Shown: positions 26,366-34,823 of the stretch, piece after piece
Position numbering within the stretch: position 1 is the first letter of the stretch
How the letters are laid out: every line of letters begins with the position of its first letter
Assembly (NCBI RefSeq): GCF_014698835.1
Contig: NZ_JACJTU010000039.1
Location: 1-64,000 of the forward strand
Origin: Nostoc paludosum FACHB-159
Lineage (GTDB): Bacteria > Cyanobacteriota > Cyanobacteriia > Cyanobacteriales > Nostocaceae
DNA: 64,000 nt
Direction: 5' to 3'
Position numbers and translations under genes: made by a program
The notes under the pieces: model-generated
The model's database searches: none
The model's input: the letters and a program-made list of their open reading frames with translations, nothing else
Told to the model about the DNA's origin: nothing

Positions 26366-27961
26366 ATGGGTATTCAAACATTAGATATATCGCCTGTTGG
26401 TAGAGTTGAAGGCGATTTAGATGTCCGAGTTGATATCGAAAATGGAAGAGTGGTCAACGCCTGGACTCATGCGGAACTATTTCGGGGATTTGAAATTATC
26501 TTACGCGGTAAAGACCCCCAAGCAGGATTAATTGTCACGCCTCGAATTTGCGGAATTTGCGGCGGTTCTCACTTAACTTCTGCATCTTGGGCGTTAGATA
26601 CAGCTTGGGAAACAGAAGTTCCCCGCAATGCAATTTTGGCCAGAAATCTCGGTCAAATTGTGGAAACAATCCAAAGTATTCCCCGGTATTTTTATGGATT
26701 GTTTGCCATTGATTTGACTAATAAAAAATATCGCAATAGTCGCTATTATGATGAAGCTACCAGACGCTTTGCGGCTTTCACTGGTAAATCTTACGAATTA
26801 GGCGTGACAATTTCCGCCAAACCTGTAGAAATTTATGCACTATTGGGCGGTCAATGGCCTCATTCTAGCTACATGGTTCCTGGTGGCGTGATGTGCGCTC
26901 CTACCCTCACTGATATTACCCGCGCTTGGGCGATTCTGGAATATTTTCGCACAAATTGGTTAGAACCAGTATGGTTGGGTTGTTCTTTAGAACGTTACGA
27001 ACAAATCCAAAGTTATGATGACTTTTTAGATTGGTTGGATGAAGACCGCAATCATCGAGAGTCTGACCTGGGTTTTTATTGGCGCATGGGTTTAGACATT
27101 GGTTTAGATAGATATGGCGCTGGTGTCGGTAAATATGTCACTTGGGGATATTTAGCCCATGAGGATAAATACCAAAAACCGACCATTGAAGGACGAAACG
27201 CGGCGATGATTATGAAAAGTGGAGTGTATGACAGCTTCACTGATACTCACGTCTTAATGGATCAGTCCTTTACCCGCGAGAATACAACTCACTCCTGGTA
27301 CGATGAAGGGACTGCGGATATTCATCCTGGCGATCGCACCACTAAACCCATCAGCAATAATATTAAAGACTTCGATAACGCCTATTCTTGGGCAAGTGCA
27401 GTCCTGCACAAAGATTTCGGACGTTTAGAAGCCGGCCCCTTAGCGCGGCAATTAGTTGCAGGCGGCAAACACGGCGAATCTTGGCAACACTACGACCCCT
27501 TTATCCTCGATGTCTTCAAGCGGATGGGCGGCCCTAGTATTCATGTACGTCAGCTTGCACGACTTCACGAAATTGTCAAGCTATATCGTCAAGCCGAACA
27601 TTGTTTGCGCGAATTCAAATTAAACGACCCTTGGTATATCAAACCCAAAGAAAAAGATGGCAAGGGTTGGGGTGCAACGGAAGCAGCGCGGGGTTCTTTG
27701 TGTCACTGGGTGGAAATAGAAGGCGGTAAAATTAAGAATTACCAAGTGATTGCGCCTGGTACTTGGAATATCGGCCCTCGTGACGGTGAAGGTAAGCGCG
27801 GCCCGATTGAAGAAGCTTTAATTGGCACACCCATTTATGATTCTAGCGATCCGGTAGAAGTTGGGCATGTAGCGCGATCGTTTGATTCATGTTTGGTGTG
27901 TACAGTCCACGCCCATGATGCGAAGACCGGTGAGGAGTTGGCACGTTTTCGGACTGCTTAA
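26366..27961 (+). CDS. hupL: Uptake hydrogenase large subunit
   Basis: 531 aa, the H2-oxidising NiFe subunit. Ni ligands are in RICGICGGSH near residue 65 and DSCLVCTVH near the C-terminus; the tail after that His (16 residues) is the extension removed by HupW. The gene is continuous: no excision element or xisC-like gene interrupts it, unlike hupL of some Anabaena strains. It is co-transcribed with hupS. Active-site assembly depends on the hyp genes at 12.9-19.5 kb. Confidence 0.98.
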   Translation: MGIQTLDISPVGRVEGDLDVRVDIENGRVVNAWTHAELFRGFEIILRGKDPQAGLIVTPRICGICGGSHLTSASWALDTAWETEVPRNAILARNLGQIVETIQSIPRYFYGLFAIDLTNKKYRNSRYYDEATRRFAAFTGKSYELGVTISAKPVEIYALLGGQWPHSSYMVPGGVMCAPTLTDITRAWAILEYFRTNWLEPVWLGCSLERYEQIQSYDDFLDWLDEDRNHRESDLGFYWRMGLDIGLDRYGAGVGKYVTWGYLAHEDKYQKPTIEGRNAAMIMKSGVYDSFTDTHVLMDQSFTRENTTHSWYDEGTADIHPGDRTTKPISNNIKDFDNAYSWASAVLHKDFGRLEAGPLARQLVAGGKHGESWQHYDPFILDVFKRMGGPSIHVRQLARLHEIVKLYRQAEHCLREFKLNDPWYIKPKEKDGKGWGATEAARGSLCHWVEIEGGKIKNYQVIAPGTWNIGPRDGEGKRGPIEEALIGTPIYDSSDPVEVGHVARSFDSCLVCTVHAHDAKTGEELARFRTA

Positions 27962-28111
27962 GTTTAAACGCAAAGTGGCGCGAAGGTAAGCGCGGAGGTA
28001 CGCAAAGAATTTTCTATCGTACCTCGTATCTTACTTTTAGAATTTGGTTCTACTATATAGTAGAACTATACTGTCTAGAAATAATTGCAATTTTGCTAGA
28101 CAAACTTTTAT

Positions 28112-28315
28112 ATGGCTGAAATTATTGAGATACCTGTTGAACTGACTCATTTTAAACTTCCTGAAGCCGTCCAAGAGCGTCTGCAATTTCTTCTGGATCG
28201 GCAAGATGCAGGGGAAGTGCTTACCCAAGCAGAACGAGGAGAAGCAGAAGGGCTGGTTGAGTTGGCAGAATTTTTATCTCTATTGCACTTGCGATCGCAG
28301 CGTGTAATTCGGTAG
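28112..28315 (+). CDS. Small protein paired with an HNH nuclease
   Basis: 67 aa, helical and acidic (FKLPEAVQERLQFLLDRQDAGEVLTQAERGEAEGLVELAEFLSLL, quoted in parts: LPEAVQERLQFLLDRQ and LTQAERGEAEGLVELAEF). It lies 6 bases upstream of an HNH endonuclease gene on the same strand, a pairing common in cyanobacteria. An antitoxin-like or immunity role is possible but unproven. Confidence 0.7.
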   Translation: MAEIIEIPVELTHFKLPEAVQERLQFLLDRQDAGEVLTQAERGEAEGLVELAEFLSLLHLRSQRVIR

Positions 28316-28321
28316 GGATAA

Positions 28322-28735
28322 ATGGTTACTGTTTCAGTTGCTTTACGTCGATTAGTCATCCAAAGAGCAGGCAATCGCTGTGAATATTGCACCTTATCCC
28401 AAACAGGTCAAGCAGCTACATTTCATATCGACCATATCACTCCTGTAGTAGCAGGTGGTACAACAACAGCAAATAATTTAGCACTTTCCTGCGTGTCCTG
28501 TTCCCTACGTAAGGCTGCACGACAATTGGTTGAAGATCCAGAAACGCTAGAAAAAATCCCAATCTTCAACCCTCGCCAACAACTATGGAAAGAACACTTT
28601 CAATGGAATGATGTACAAGTTATGGGATTAACAGCTACAGGAAGAGCAACAGTTAATGCACTTAAAATGAATCGTGAGATTATGCTGGCGATTCGGGCAG
28701 AAGAGGAACTTCTTGGTCGTCATCCACCACCTTAA
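28322..28735 (+). CDS. HNH endonuclease
   Basis: 137 aa. Zinc-binding CEYC near residue 21 and CVSC near 58 flank the core FHIDHITPVVAGGTTTANNLALSC, which has the His-Ile-Asp-His and Asn of HNH/McrA-type nucleases. Stand-alone HNH genes of this size are widespread in cyanobacteria. Cleavage specificity cannot be predicted. It forms a two-gene unit with the 67-aa gene just upstream. Confidence 0.88.
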   Translation: MVTVSVALRRLVIQRAGNRCEYCTLSQTGQAATFHIDHITPVVAGGTTTANNLALSCVSCSLRKAARQLVEDPETLEKIPIFNPRQQLWKEHFQWNDVQVMGLTATGRATVNALKMNREIMLAIRAEEELLGRHPPP

Positions 28736-28798
28736 TAGATGCATAAGCTTAACTCACTTTTACCCTCATAATTAAATATTGTACTGGTTGCTGCTTGT

Positions 28799-29008
28799 CT
28801 ACTGAACCACAATCTGTTGTGTACCCACAAACTCCCTCTCAAATGCTAGATTCTCATTTTCTAAAAGCATCTCAATAACTTCACGCAAATTTTCCTGCAA
28901 CTCATCCAGGGTTTCGCCTTGAGAATGCGCTCCACGAAAGCCAGGGACATAGCCAACATATAACTTAGTATCAAAATCTTTTTCAACGATCGCAGTAAAA
29001 GTTTTCAT
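28799..29008 (-). CDS. HicB-family antitoxin-like protein
   Basis: 69 aa. Starts MKTFTAIVEKDFDTKLYVGYVPG and continues GAHSQGETLDELQENLREVIEMLLE, the HicB N-terminal fold that normally neutralises the HicA mRNA interferase. No HicA-sized gene is visible on either side, and no DNA-binding C-terminus is present. It therefore looks like an orphan. Confidence 0.82.
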   Translation of the reverse strand: MKTFTAIVEKDFDTKLYVGYVPGFRGAHSQGETLDELQENLREVIEMLLENENLAFEREFVGTQQIVVQ

Positions 29009-29044
29009 ATCACAATATCAACTCTAACTATGGTGTAATTTGAC

Positions 29045-29551
29045 CTACGATTTCTCAATCCTGAAAAATACTAAAGGATTGCCATTGATAATTTTTTCAT
29101 CTACCTTTATCATGCCAATTCTTTCTGCTAATTTTTGTGATTCTAAGTTTGGGCGATCGCAGCTTGCTACAAGATACTGATAGTTAAGTTCATCAAAAGA
29201 ATATTCGAGTATCTTCGTTGCAGCTTCGGTAGCATAGCCTTGCTTAATAGCTTCAGGCAGCAAAGCATAAACTAATTGAGGCTGTACTTCCTCAAAAAAA
29301 TTCCACAAACCAGCAAATCCAATAATTTTTTGCTCATTTTTAGTCTCAATAAACCAAAGACCATACCTTTTTTTTGCAAAATTATTTTGGCTCACACTCA
29401 CCATTTCTTCAACCTGTTCCAATGGAAAAATTTTGTCATCGCACAGATATCTTCTGACGTATGAATCGATGAGAATAGCGTGTAGTGTGTTCAGCCCACT
29501 CTTCAAAATTGGTTTTAACAGCAGCCTCTGAGTTTCAAGTATTAAAGTCAT
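29045..29551 (-). CDS. GNAT-family N-acetyltransferase
   Basis: 168 aa from ATG 29551 (MTLILETQRLLL); the frame opens five codons earlier. The RimJ/RimL-like GNAT start ETQRLLLKPI is present, with the acetyl-CoA loop EAIKQGYATEAATKILEY and CDRPNLESQKLAERIGM, the typical last helix. Likely acetylates a small molecule or a protein N-terminus; the substrate is unknown. It is on the same strand as the orphan HicB, 36 bases upstream. Confidence 0.85.
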   Translation of the reverse strand: MTLILETQRLLLKPILKSGLNTLHAILIDSYVRRYLCDDKIFPLEQVEEMVSVSQNNFAKKRYGLWFIETKNEQKIIGFAGLWNFFEEVQPQLVYALLPEAIKQGYATEAATKILEYSFDELNYQYLVASCDRPNLESQKLAERIGMIKVDEKIINGNPLVFFRIEKS

Positions 29552-29699
29552 TAGTTTAGACCTCACTGCGACTCCAGCATTTTTGAGAGCAGAAAGATTA
29601 CTTATAGTTTACTGAATCACAATTTGTTCTAAATAACTAGCCAGAATCAAATTATGTAAAGAAAAATAAACTAACCTAAAACCTTTATGCTACTCCAGT

Positions 29700-29782
29700 G
29701 ATACCTACAGCTGCCTACGCCACGCATTTGTTATTTTGGCGATGCCTGGCGGCGGGCTACGCCAACCGCCCCACCAATTCTT
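29700..29782. repeat. Palindromic intergenic repeat
   Basis: Contains gctgcctacgccacgc and ggcgatgcctggcggcgggctacgcc, related to the elements at 9662-9745 and 52258-52300. It can fold into short GC-rich hairpins downstream of the SDR gene. Confidence 0.55.
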
Positions 29783-30520
29783 CTAATCTGGTAAAAATGT
29801 CGCAATCATCTTTTCAACTGCTTTGGGGTCTTGCATCAGTTGTTCATTAAGTTGCTTAGCCTGCTCACCTGGATAAACCTCTTCTGTACCATCAATCACA
29901 GCTTGCAGTGTATCGCGAACCACTTCTTCTGGAGGTACTTTAGGATCGGGGAAAGACTTGCCCATACCAATATCGATCGCTCCTGGTAGCACTGCCACTA
30001 CCAGCGTTTTCTGAGCCGCCAACTCTGCGCGAATCGCCTGAGTCATGGACAAAACTGCTGCTTTAGAAGCGCCATAGCTGCCATTAAAAGGAAGATTTAC
30101 CCGCGCCACCATTGACACCATGTTGGCGATCGCTCCACCTCCATTTTGTTTCAAAATCGGGGCAAAAGCACGGCACATAATTAACGTCCCAAAGTAGTTA
30201 ACTTCCATCTCTGCTCTAGCAGAGGATAAATCAGGTGCAGCAATCAATCCCTTGTTCAAGCCCACACCAGCATTATTAATCAAAAAGTTGACATCCTGAC
30301 ATTTTAATGCAGCTTGGCGCACAGATTCTTCATCAGTAATTTCTAGCTGAATCGGGATAATTCGCTCAGGGTCAGTTGCAACCAATTCATTGAGCGCCTC
30401 CAGCTTGCGAGCGCCAGCATAAATTTTGGCTGCACCTTGCGCTTTTAACCCTTCTACAAAGTACTTTCCTAGACCTCCATTTGCGCCAGTTACCAAAGCT
30501 ACTGCACCTAAAACTTCCAT
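29783..30520 (-). CDS. Short-chain dehydrogenase/reductase (SDR)
   Basis: 245 aa. Classical SDR: nucleotide loop TGANGGLGKYFV, NNAGVG, catalytic Tyr and Lys in YGASKAAVLS, and an upstream Ser in MVSMVAR. It uses NAD(P) to oxidise or reduce an unknown carbonyl substrate. A gagg ribosome binding site precedes the ATG. It is divergent from the HxlR regulator at 30640, so it is probably the regulated target. Confidence 0.92.
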   Translation of the reverse strand: MEVLGAVALVTGANGGLGKYFVEGLKAQGAAKIYAGARKLEALNELVATDPERIIPIQLEITDEESVRQAALKCQDVNFLINNAGVGLNKGLIAAPDLSSARAEMEVNYFGTLIMCRAFAPILKQNGGGAIANMVSMVARVNLPFNGSYGASKAAVLSMTQAIRAELAAQKTLVVAVLPGAIDIGMGKSFPDPKVPPEEVVRDTLQAVIDGTEEVYPGEQAKQLNEQLMQDPKAVEKMIATFLPD

Positions 30521-30639
30521 AATTTTCCTCTACAGCATTGAGACAGAAATTACTCCAATCCAAAAGTATACTTATACTTACTTTTTGAAAAGTACTTACT
30601 TTTTTGTAAGTACGTATAAGTTGAAATTCAGCGAATTAC
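30521..30639. promoter_or_regulatory. Operator region between SDR and HxlR genes
   Basis: 119 bases with symmetry suited to a dimeric winged-helix regulator: the palindrome agtatact at 30575-30582, and a perfect inverted repeat tacttac-N6-gtaagta at 30593-30612, followed by acgtataag. These probably bind the HxlR protein encoded next to them. Confidence 0.65.
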
Positions 30640-30972
30640 ATGCCCGAACAGCAAACTGAAGGCACATTATTTGTGCAAACAACGCTCAAAATTTTAGGCG
30701 GCAAATGGAAGATTTTAATTCTCTGGCACTTGAAAGATGAAGTAAAACGATACAGTCAATTGAAAAAATTGATTCCTGAGATTACAGAAAAAATGCTCAT
30801 TCAACAGCTTCGTGAGCTAGAAAATGATGGAATTATTAACCGAAAAGTCTACTCAGATGTACCTCTAAAAGTAGGATATTCATTCACAGAATATGGTAAA
30901 ACCCTTATACCAGTCTTGAAAGCTCTTTGCGACTGGGGACAAGAACATCTGAAGATTATGAACCGGGAGTGA
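30640..30972 (+). CDS. HxlR-family transcriptional regulator
   Basis: 110 aa winged-helix regulator. Recognisable core: LKILGGKWKILILWHL, RYSQLKKLIPEITEKMLIQQLRELENDGIINRKVY (shown in parts) and VGYSFTEYGKTL. HxlR proteins often control oxidoreductase genes in response to electrophiles or redox stress. The divergent SDR gene and shared inverted repeats support autogenous and target control. There is no N-terminal Cys sensor like that of HypR/QorR; only one Cys is seen, near the C-terminus. Confidence 0.92.
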   Translation: MPEQQTEGTLFVQTTLKILGGKWKILILWHLKDEVKRYSQLKKLIPEITEKMLIQQLRELENDGIINRKVYSDVPLKVGYSFTEYGKTLIPVLKALCDWGQEHLKIMNRE

Positions 30973-31164
30973 GGGAGATGAAGAGCAGGGGGGAAAGAGG
31001 TAATTTTTAATTCTCTCCCCTGCCCCTCTGTCTCTTTCCCAATACTCAATGCCCAATAACTAATTATTCAAAACTCGTAGCGTAACACACTAAAACTTAT
31101 AGAAACAGTGCGTTAGGCTTGCCGTAATGCATTTGCATAAAACATAAATTTACACGGTAAGCTT

Positions 31165-31587
31165 GTGTCTGATTTAGCGCTACATAACTATTTCCCTCGC
31201 GTTCCCGATGCAGCATTGCAAGAATTCATAGAATGGTGTGTTTTAGAACAGGCAAAAGCCGCAGAATGTAACTTTACTCCAGATAGAACTAAGTTAGCTA
31301 ATTTGCCACCAGCAGATTATATTCCCAAACTTGTGGATCAGTTTATGAAAGTTAAACCCGATCCAATTAAAGCAGGTTTAGTAGCAGCGATCGCTGGTAA
31401 GGAAGCTGACAAACATGGTTTATCTGGTATGGCTGTCGTAGCTGATTTTGTGTCACTTTATGTCAAGTATTTAATTCCTAAAGAAGGCACTGTTCCAGAA
31501 GATGCACAAGCAATATTAACTAAAGCATCACAACATCAGTTGGAAAAACTTACTGAAATTGCCAAAAAACATGGTGTAGAGTTATGA
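31165..31587 (+). CDS. Helical protein of unknown function
   Basis: 140 aa from GTG 31165; no convincing ATG is upstream. All-helical look (DAALQEFIEWCVLEQAKAAE, YIPKLVDQFMKVKPDPIKAG, AVVADFVSLYVKYLIPKEG). No signal peptide, no family recognised. A perfect 11-pair hairpin follows the stop. Confidence 0.65.
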   Translation: MSDLALHNYFPRVPDAALQEFIEWCVLEQAKAAECNFTPDRTKLANLPPADYIPKLVDQFMKVKPDPIKAGLVAAIAGKEADKHGLSGMAVVADFVSLYVKYLIPKEGTVPEDAQAILTKASQHQLEKLTEIAKKHGVEL

Positions 31588-31613
31588 TTTTTGCCGGCTG
31601 AACAGTTATTTTT

Positions 31614-31649
31614 TAGAGGCTTTGTCTATGTCATCAATCAAAGCCTCTA
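31614..31649. terminator. Bidirectional hairpin terminator
   Basis: Perfect 11-base stem tagaggctttg / caaagcctcta with a 14-base loop, flanked by T on one side and A-rich on the other. It sits between convergent genes (31165 plus, 31674 minus) and can serve both. Confidence 0.75.
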
Positions 31650-31673
31650 TCTTACTTTAAGAGGTTAATCTAG

Positions 31674-32216
31674 CTAAATACCTCTCTTTTTACATTCTTG
31701 ATCTATCACCCAATATTTCTTATCTACTGAGAAGTTTGCAGCAGATTCCACAGATAAACCCTCAAACAAAAGTTGGTATGCTGCTAAGAGCTTAATTCGT
31801 TTTCCTAGCCTGGAGTAACCAGTTTTTTGATAATGTTGATAAAATTTTATTTTTTCTTCAATTACATCAGCCTTTCTTTCTTCTGCAATCAGACAAGCAG
31901 CGTAAGCATGAAAAAAAACCTCCTGTACAAGTTCTATTTTTCGTCTAGCTTCATTAGAAAGATGGGCATATGACATTTTTGTTTCTGGAAATTTAGGACA
32001 TTTAAATGATGATAAATCTTCAGTTTGTCTATCTATTTGCTGAGCCACATCTTTAATTGCTTCCCAAATTGCCTGTTTGTCTCTATAAGCTGAGAAGAAT
32101 CTGAGGAAATGTGTATCTTTAGGTGGTTTGTTATTTATAGTAACCATGTAATTATCTTTTTTACCGATTTTAAATGAAATCGTCGCTCTCCCGCTAAAAC
32201 TCTTTAAAACGCGCAT
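31674..32216 (-). CDS. Hypothetical protein
   Basis: 180 aa, basic, predominantly helical (EARRKIELVQEVFFHAYAACL, ADVIEEKIKFYQHYQKTGYS). Two Cys near the C-terminus (QECKKRGI and CLIAEERK further in). No domain recognised. The gene is AT-rich and the flanks are very AT-rich, which suggests an accessory insertion between hupL and hupW. Coding status rests on length and an unbroken frame only. Confidence 0.5.
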   Translation of the reverse strand: MRVLKSFSGRATISFKIGKKDNYMVTINNKPPKDTHFLRFFSAYRDKQAIWEAIKDVAQQIDRQTEDLSSFKCPKFPETKMSYAHLSNEARRKIELVQEVFFHAYAACLIAEERKADVIEEKIKFYQHYQKTGYSRLGKRIKLLAAYQLLFEGLSVESAANFSVDKKYWVIDQECKKRGI

Positions 32217-32595
32217 AATTTTTTTTGACCAATATTTGAATTATTTAGTTTTAAAAAAATGAATTTTAAACTAGTAAAAGTATATTACAATTGTAGTTTT
32301 TTGTAAGGAGGAAAACCGTACTTTAAAAGCAGTAATTTTCTACTTGACAGGTTATTTATGATTTTAGTAATGCTAGCTTTCTAAGTGCAAGTATGAAAAT
32401 GTTAAGGTATTTGCGGATGTAGTGGCTGAGAAAACACTTGCAGTTACACAAAGTTGAACTAAAATTATTTTTGAAAAATCACAAAATTTGGCTCGAAGAG
32501 GACTGGGCTGAACAAGATATTGTGTTAGCTTTTCATCCTCCAAGCAAGCGCGCTTTAACTGAATTTGCAACTGCTTAAACAATTAAAATCATCGA
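32217..32595. other. AT-rich gap upstream of hupW
   Basis: 379 bases. It holds the degenerate gene remnant described at 32393-32578; otherwise nothing is recognised. The hupW promoter must lie here or farther upstream. Confidence 0.5.
32393..32578 (+). pseudogene. Possible small gene remnant with in-frame TAG
   Basis: Frame from ATG 32393 reads nine codons to a TAG at 32420-32422, then stays open for 51 codons ending LTEFATA at 32578. The second part includes KIWLEEDWAEQDIVLAFHPP, which looks like real protein. Family not recognised. It could be a decayed gene with a premature stop, or chance. Confidence 0.3.
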
Positions 32596-33078
32596 ATGCT
32601 AACTATTATTGGTTGTGGAAATCTCAATCGCAGTGACGATGCTATAGGTGTAATTATCGCTCAACGCCTACAAAAATATCTAGCTCAAAACCCTCATCCT
32701 GATGTGCGAATTTATGACTGTGGCACCGCAGGAATGGAAGTAATGTTTCAAGCTAGAGGTAGTAAACAATTAATAATTATTGATGCAAGTTCAACTAATT
32801 CTGAGCCTGGTGCTGTGTTTAAAGTTCCAGGGAAAGAATTAGAAGCTTTGCCAGAACCTAGTTATAATTTGCATGATTTTCGTTGGGATAATGCTTTAGC
32901 CGCCGGGCGGAAAATCTTTCAAAATGATTTTCCTGAAGATGTGACAGTTTATTTAATTGAAGCGGCAAATCTTGATTTAGGACTAGAGTTAAGTCCTGTT
33001 GTTAAACATTCTGCTGATTTGGTTTTTGAAGAGGTAGTTGCACTTATTAAAAATGTGGCTATAGGGCATAGGGCATAG
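32596..33078 (+). CDS. hupW: Uptake hydrogenase maturation protease
   Basis: 160 aa. M52-family endopeptidase that trims the HupL C-terminus after Ni insertion. Ni-binding acidic residues are in CGNLNRSDDAIG and DASSTNSEPG; the conserved His is in SYNLHDFRW. The last residues (IGHRA) are encoded by the first unit of an atagggc heptamer array that starts at about 33060, so the repeat supplies the stop codon and C-terminus. Placement between hup and nif genes matches Nostoc. Confidence 0.95.
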   Translation: MLTIIGCGNLNRSDDAIGVIIAQRLQKYLAQNPHPDVRIYDCGTAGMEVMFQARGSKQLIIIDASSTNSEPGAVFKVPGKELEALPEPSYNLHDFRWDNALAAGRKIFQNDFPEDVTVYLIEAANLDLGLELSPVVKHSADLVFEEVVALIKNVAIGHRA

Positions 33079-33140
33079 GGCATAGGGCATTGGTTATTTC
33101 TCTCTCACTTGCCATTTCCTTGTCCCCAGTCCCCAGTCCT
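33060..33140. repeat. Heptamer array overlapping the hupW end
   Basis: Four copies of gggcata starting inside the last codons of hupW, then C-rich ccccagt units at 33123-33137. It can fold back and may terminate hupW and the convergent gene at 33141. Confidence 0.75.
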
Positions 33141-33518
33141 TCAGCCCGCCATATCACGATATACAGACAGTTCATCTACCCTCATTTCAAAAGGTACGCC
33201 TTGGCCTTCTGGGGGACAGACGCGAATTTTGGCGCTGCTGATAATTTGGTTGAGTAATGTCCCCATCGGTACTATTTGTTGTAAGATGCGCCAGTTGGTA
33301 ACTTGGTCGGGACATTCAATTACTAATGTCATGGCGCTAGCGTGGGTTGTTACGTACCAGCGGCAATTAGATAACAGATTTTGAATTGCGCGATCGCAAC
33401 CATCGTAAAAGTACTTACTAATAGAATACTCTAGTTGTTGCCGCAATATAATATCTGCCGATGTCGGTTGTACTGGATGCGAATCATCACCATTTAAGAA
33501 ATACATCTTTCTAGCCAT
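33141..33518 (-). CDS. Small protein, paralogue of the gene at 11449
   Basis: 125 aa. Matches the 11449 product over most of its length (LLSNCRWYVTTHAS, TLVIECPDQVTNW, SSAKIRVCPPEGQGVPFEMRVDELSVYRD in parts). Not recognised as a known domain. It lies 18 bases after the SagB-type gene on the same strand and tail-to-tail with hupW. Context suggests a redox or hydrogenase/nitrogenase accessory role; this is inference. Confidence 0.78.
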   Translation of the reverse strand: MARKMYFLNGDDSHPVQPTSADIILRQQLEYSISKYFYDGCDRAIQNLLSNCRWYVTTHASAMTLVIECPDQVTNWRILQQIVPMGTLLNQIISSAKIRVCPPEGQGVPFEMRVDELSVYRDMAG

Positions 33519-33536
33519 ATTTTTTTCCTTCCCTGC

Positions 33537-34823
33537 TTATATTCCAATCACTATTGCGTAAAGTACATCTTTATTCGTCTCTAATAATTCTTGGGTTTCA
33601 TCATCGTAGAAAGCACCGACACCACTACATTGAATACCCAAATAATTACTAGCTAAATAAAGCCTCTGTCCTAGAAAACCAGCTATTTGCATAGCAGTTT
33701 GGTAGTTTAAATAATCAGACACAAAAAATAAAGTTACAGCGCTATCTTTGGCAATAGCTTGATTAATACATAAGTAACCAGTCTGTTCGCTAAAATTACC
33801 CGTCTTAATCAGATGCGTACCTTTATATAATCCGCATGACATTTCCTCTACTCGATGTACCACCGAGTAAATATCTATTTCCTCATGATTTTCTGTTGGT
33901 ATTGGCTGCTGAAGTTGCTGCATTATATATAGATAATCTTCTTGAGAAATAGATTTTTTCCGGAAACGTCGAATAGAACGCCTATGCAAAACAGTTTGAA
34001 GAAATTTATCCTTGTCAAAGCTAAAGTGAGGCTGTTTGAGTGTTTGCTCACTACTCTTTTGTACAGCCGTAGCCTGATAAGTATCTTCAATGAATTGATT
34101 AGCTTCAAAGTAATCAGTACCGCAAACAAAAGGAACTTTTATCCTTAACGGTCTGACTTGCTTTTCTTGTAATTCTCCCGACACCGCACAAGCTGTGATA
34201 AACTCTTTATTCTCAAATCCCAAAGCTAAATTGAGACCAAGTTTATCGAAATCAAAAATTAGTTGTATATCTTTTTTATGGAGATAAGCTGAAGCAGCAA
34301 TAGCACCTAAATGGTGTCCGCTATCTAAAAAGCAATATCTCGCGCTTCTATTTTGATATTTCCAGCTAGACCTATAATAAACACAACTAATTAAAAATAT
34401 GAATCCGTTAATACTTTTATCCGGTATAATATAACTCTCTAGCCCATCATCTATTAATTCATAGATAAGTGTTAGACAATTATTCTCAACTTCTAAATGA
34501 TAGATACCATCTAGGATTCCCGGAATTTTGCGAACCTGTACGTAAACTTCCGTAGGATATAGAGCGCCTGCTGATGGATTCACCCGCAATTTATCGAGGC
34601 TATCTTTATACTCTTTTTCTAGTGTTATTGCACTAGTTAAAGATATAAAAGAGTGAACGGGATTATTGACATTTAATTTCACTCTTCGATAAAATTTTGG
34701 ATAGAATTTAAATGCAGATGGTTGAGTTGAAGCATCCACATAATTTGGATTTATCTGTACCGATAAGTAAGAATGCTTGGTAGCTTCATGATAGGCGTTA
34801 GCTGATATTTTGCTTTGTGGCAT
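33537..34823 (-). CDS. SagB/ThcOx-type nitroreductase-like dehydrogenase
   Basis: 428 aa. SagB-type flavoprotein of the nitroreductase superfamily: RVNPSAGALYPTEVYV, IYHLEVENNCLTL, CFLDSGHHLGAIAASAYLH, then a second lobe with RRSIRRFRKKSISQEDYLYIMQQ and GFLGQRLYLASNYLGIQCSGVGAFYDDE. In RiPP clusters such enzymes oxidise azolines. No precursor or cyclodehydratase is nearby, so here it is more likely a stand-alone FMN oxidoreductase. It overlaps the ankyrin gene by 26 bases and is followed by the 11449 paralogue. Confidence 0.88.
   Translation of the reverse strand: MPQSKISANAYHEATKHSYLSVQINPNYVDASTQPSAFKFYPKFYRRVKLNVNNPVHSFISLTSAITLEKEYKDSLDKLRVNPSAGALYPTEVYVQVRKIPGILDGIYHLEVENNCLTLIYELIDDGLESYIIPDKSINGFIFLISCVYYRSSWKYQNRSARYCFLDSGHHLGAIAASAYLHKKDIQLIFDFDKLGLNLALGFENKEFITACAVSGELQEKQVRPLRIKVPFVCGTDYFEANQFIEDTYQATAVQKSSEQTLKQPHFSFDKDKFLQTVLHRRSIRRFRKKSISQEDYLYIMQQLQQPIPTENHEEIDIYSVVHRVEEMSCGLYKGTHLIKTGNFSEQTGYLCINQAIAKDSAVTLFFVSDYLNYQTAMQIAGFLGQRLYLASNYLGIQCSGVGAFYDDETQELLETNKDVLYAIVIGI

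Noticed and set aside
33109..33384. Open frame antisense to the 33141 gene
   Set aside because: It is the shadow of a gene with a clear paralogue and has no binding site.
33537..34823. RiPP biosynthetic cluster from the SagB-like gene
   Set aside because: No precursor peptide, YcaO cyclodehydratase or transporter is nearby.
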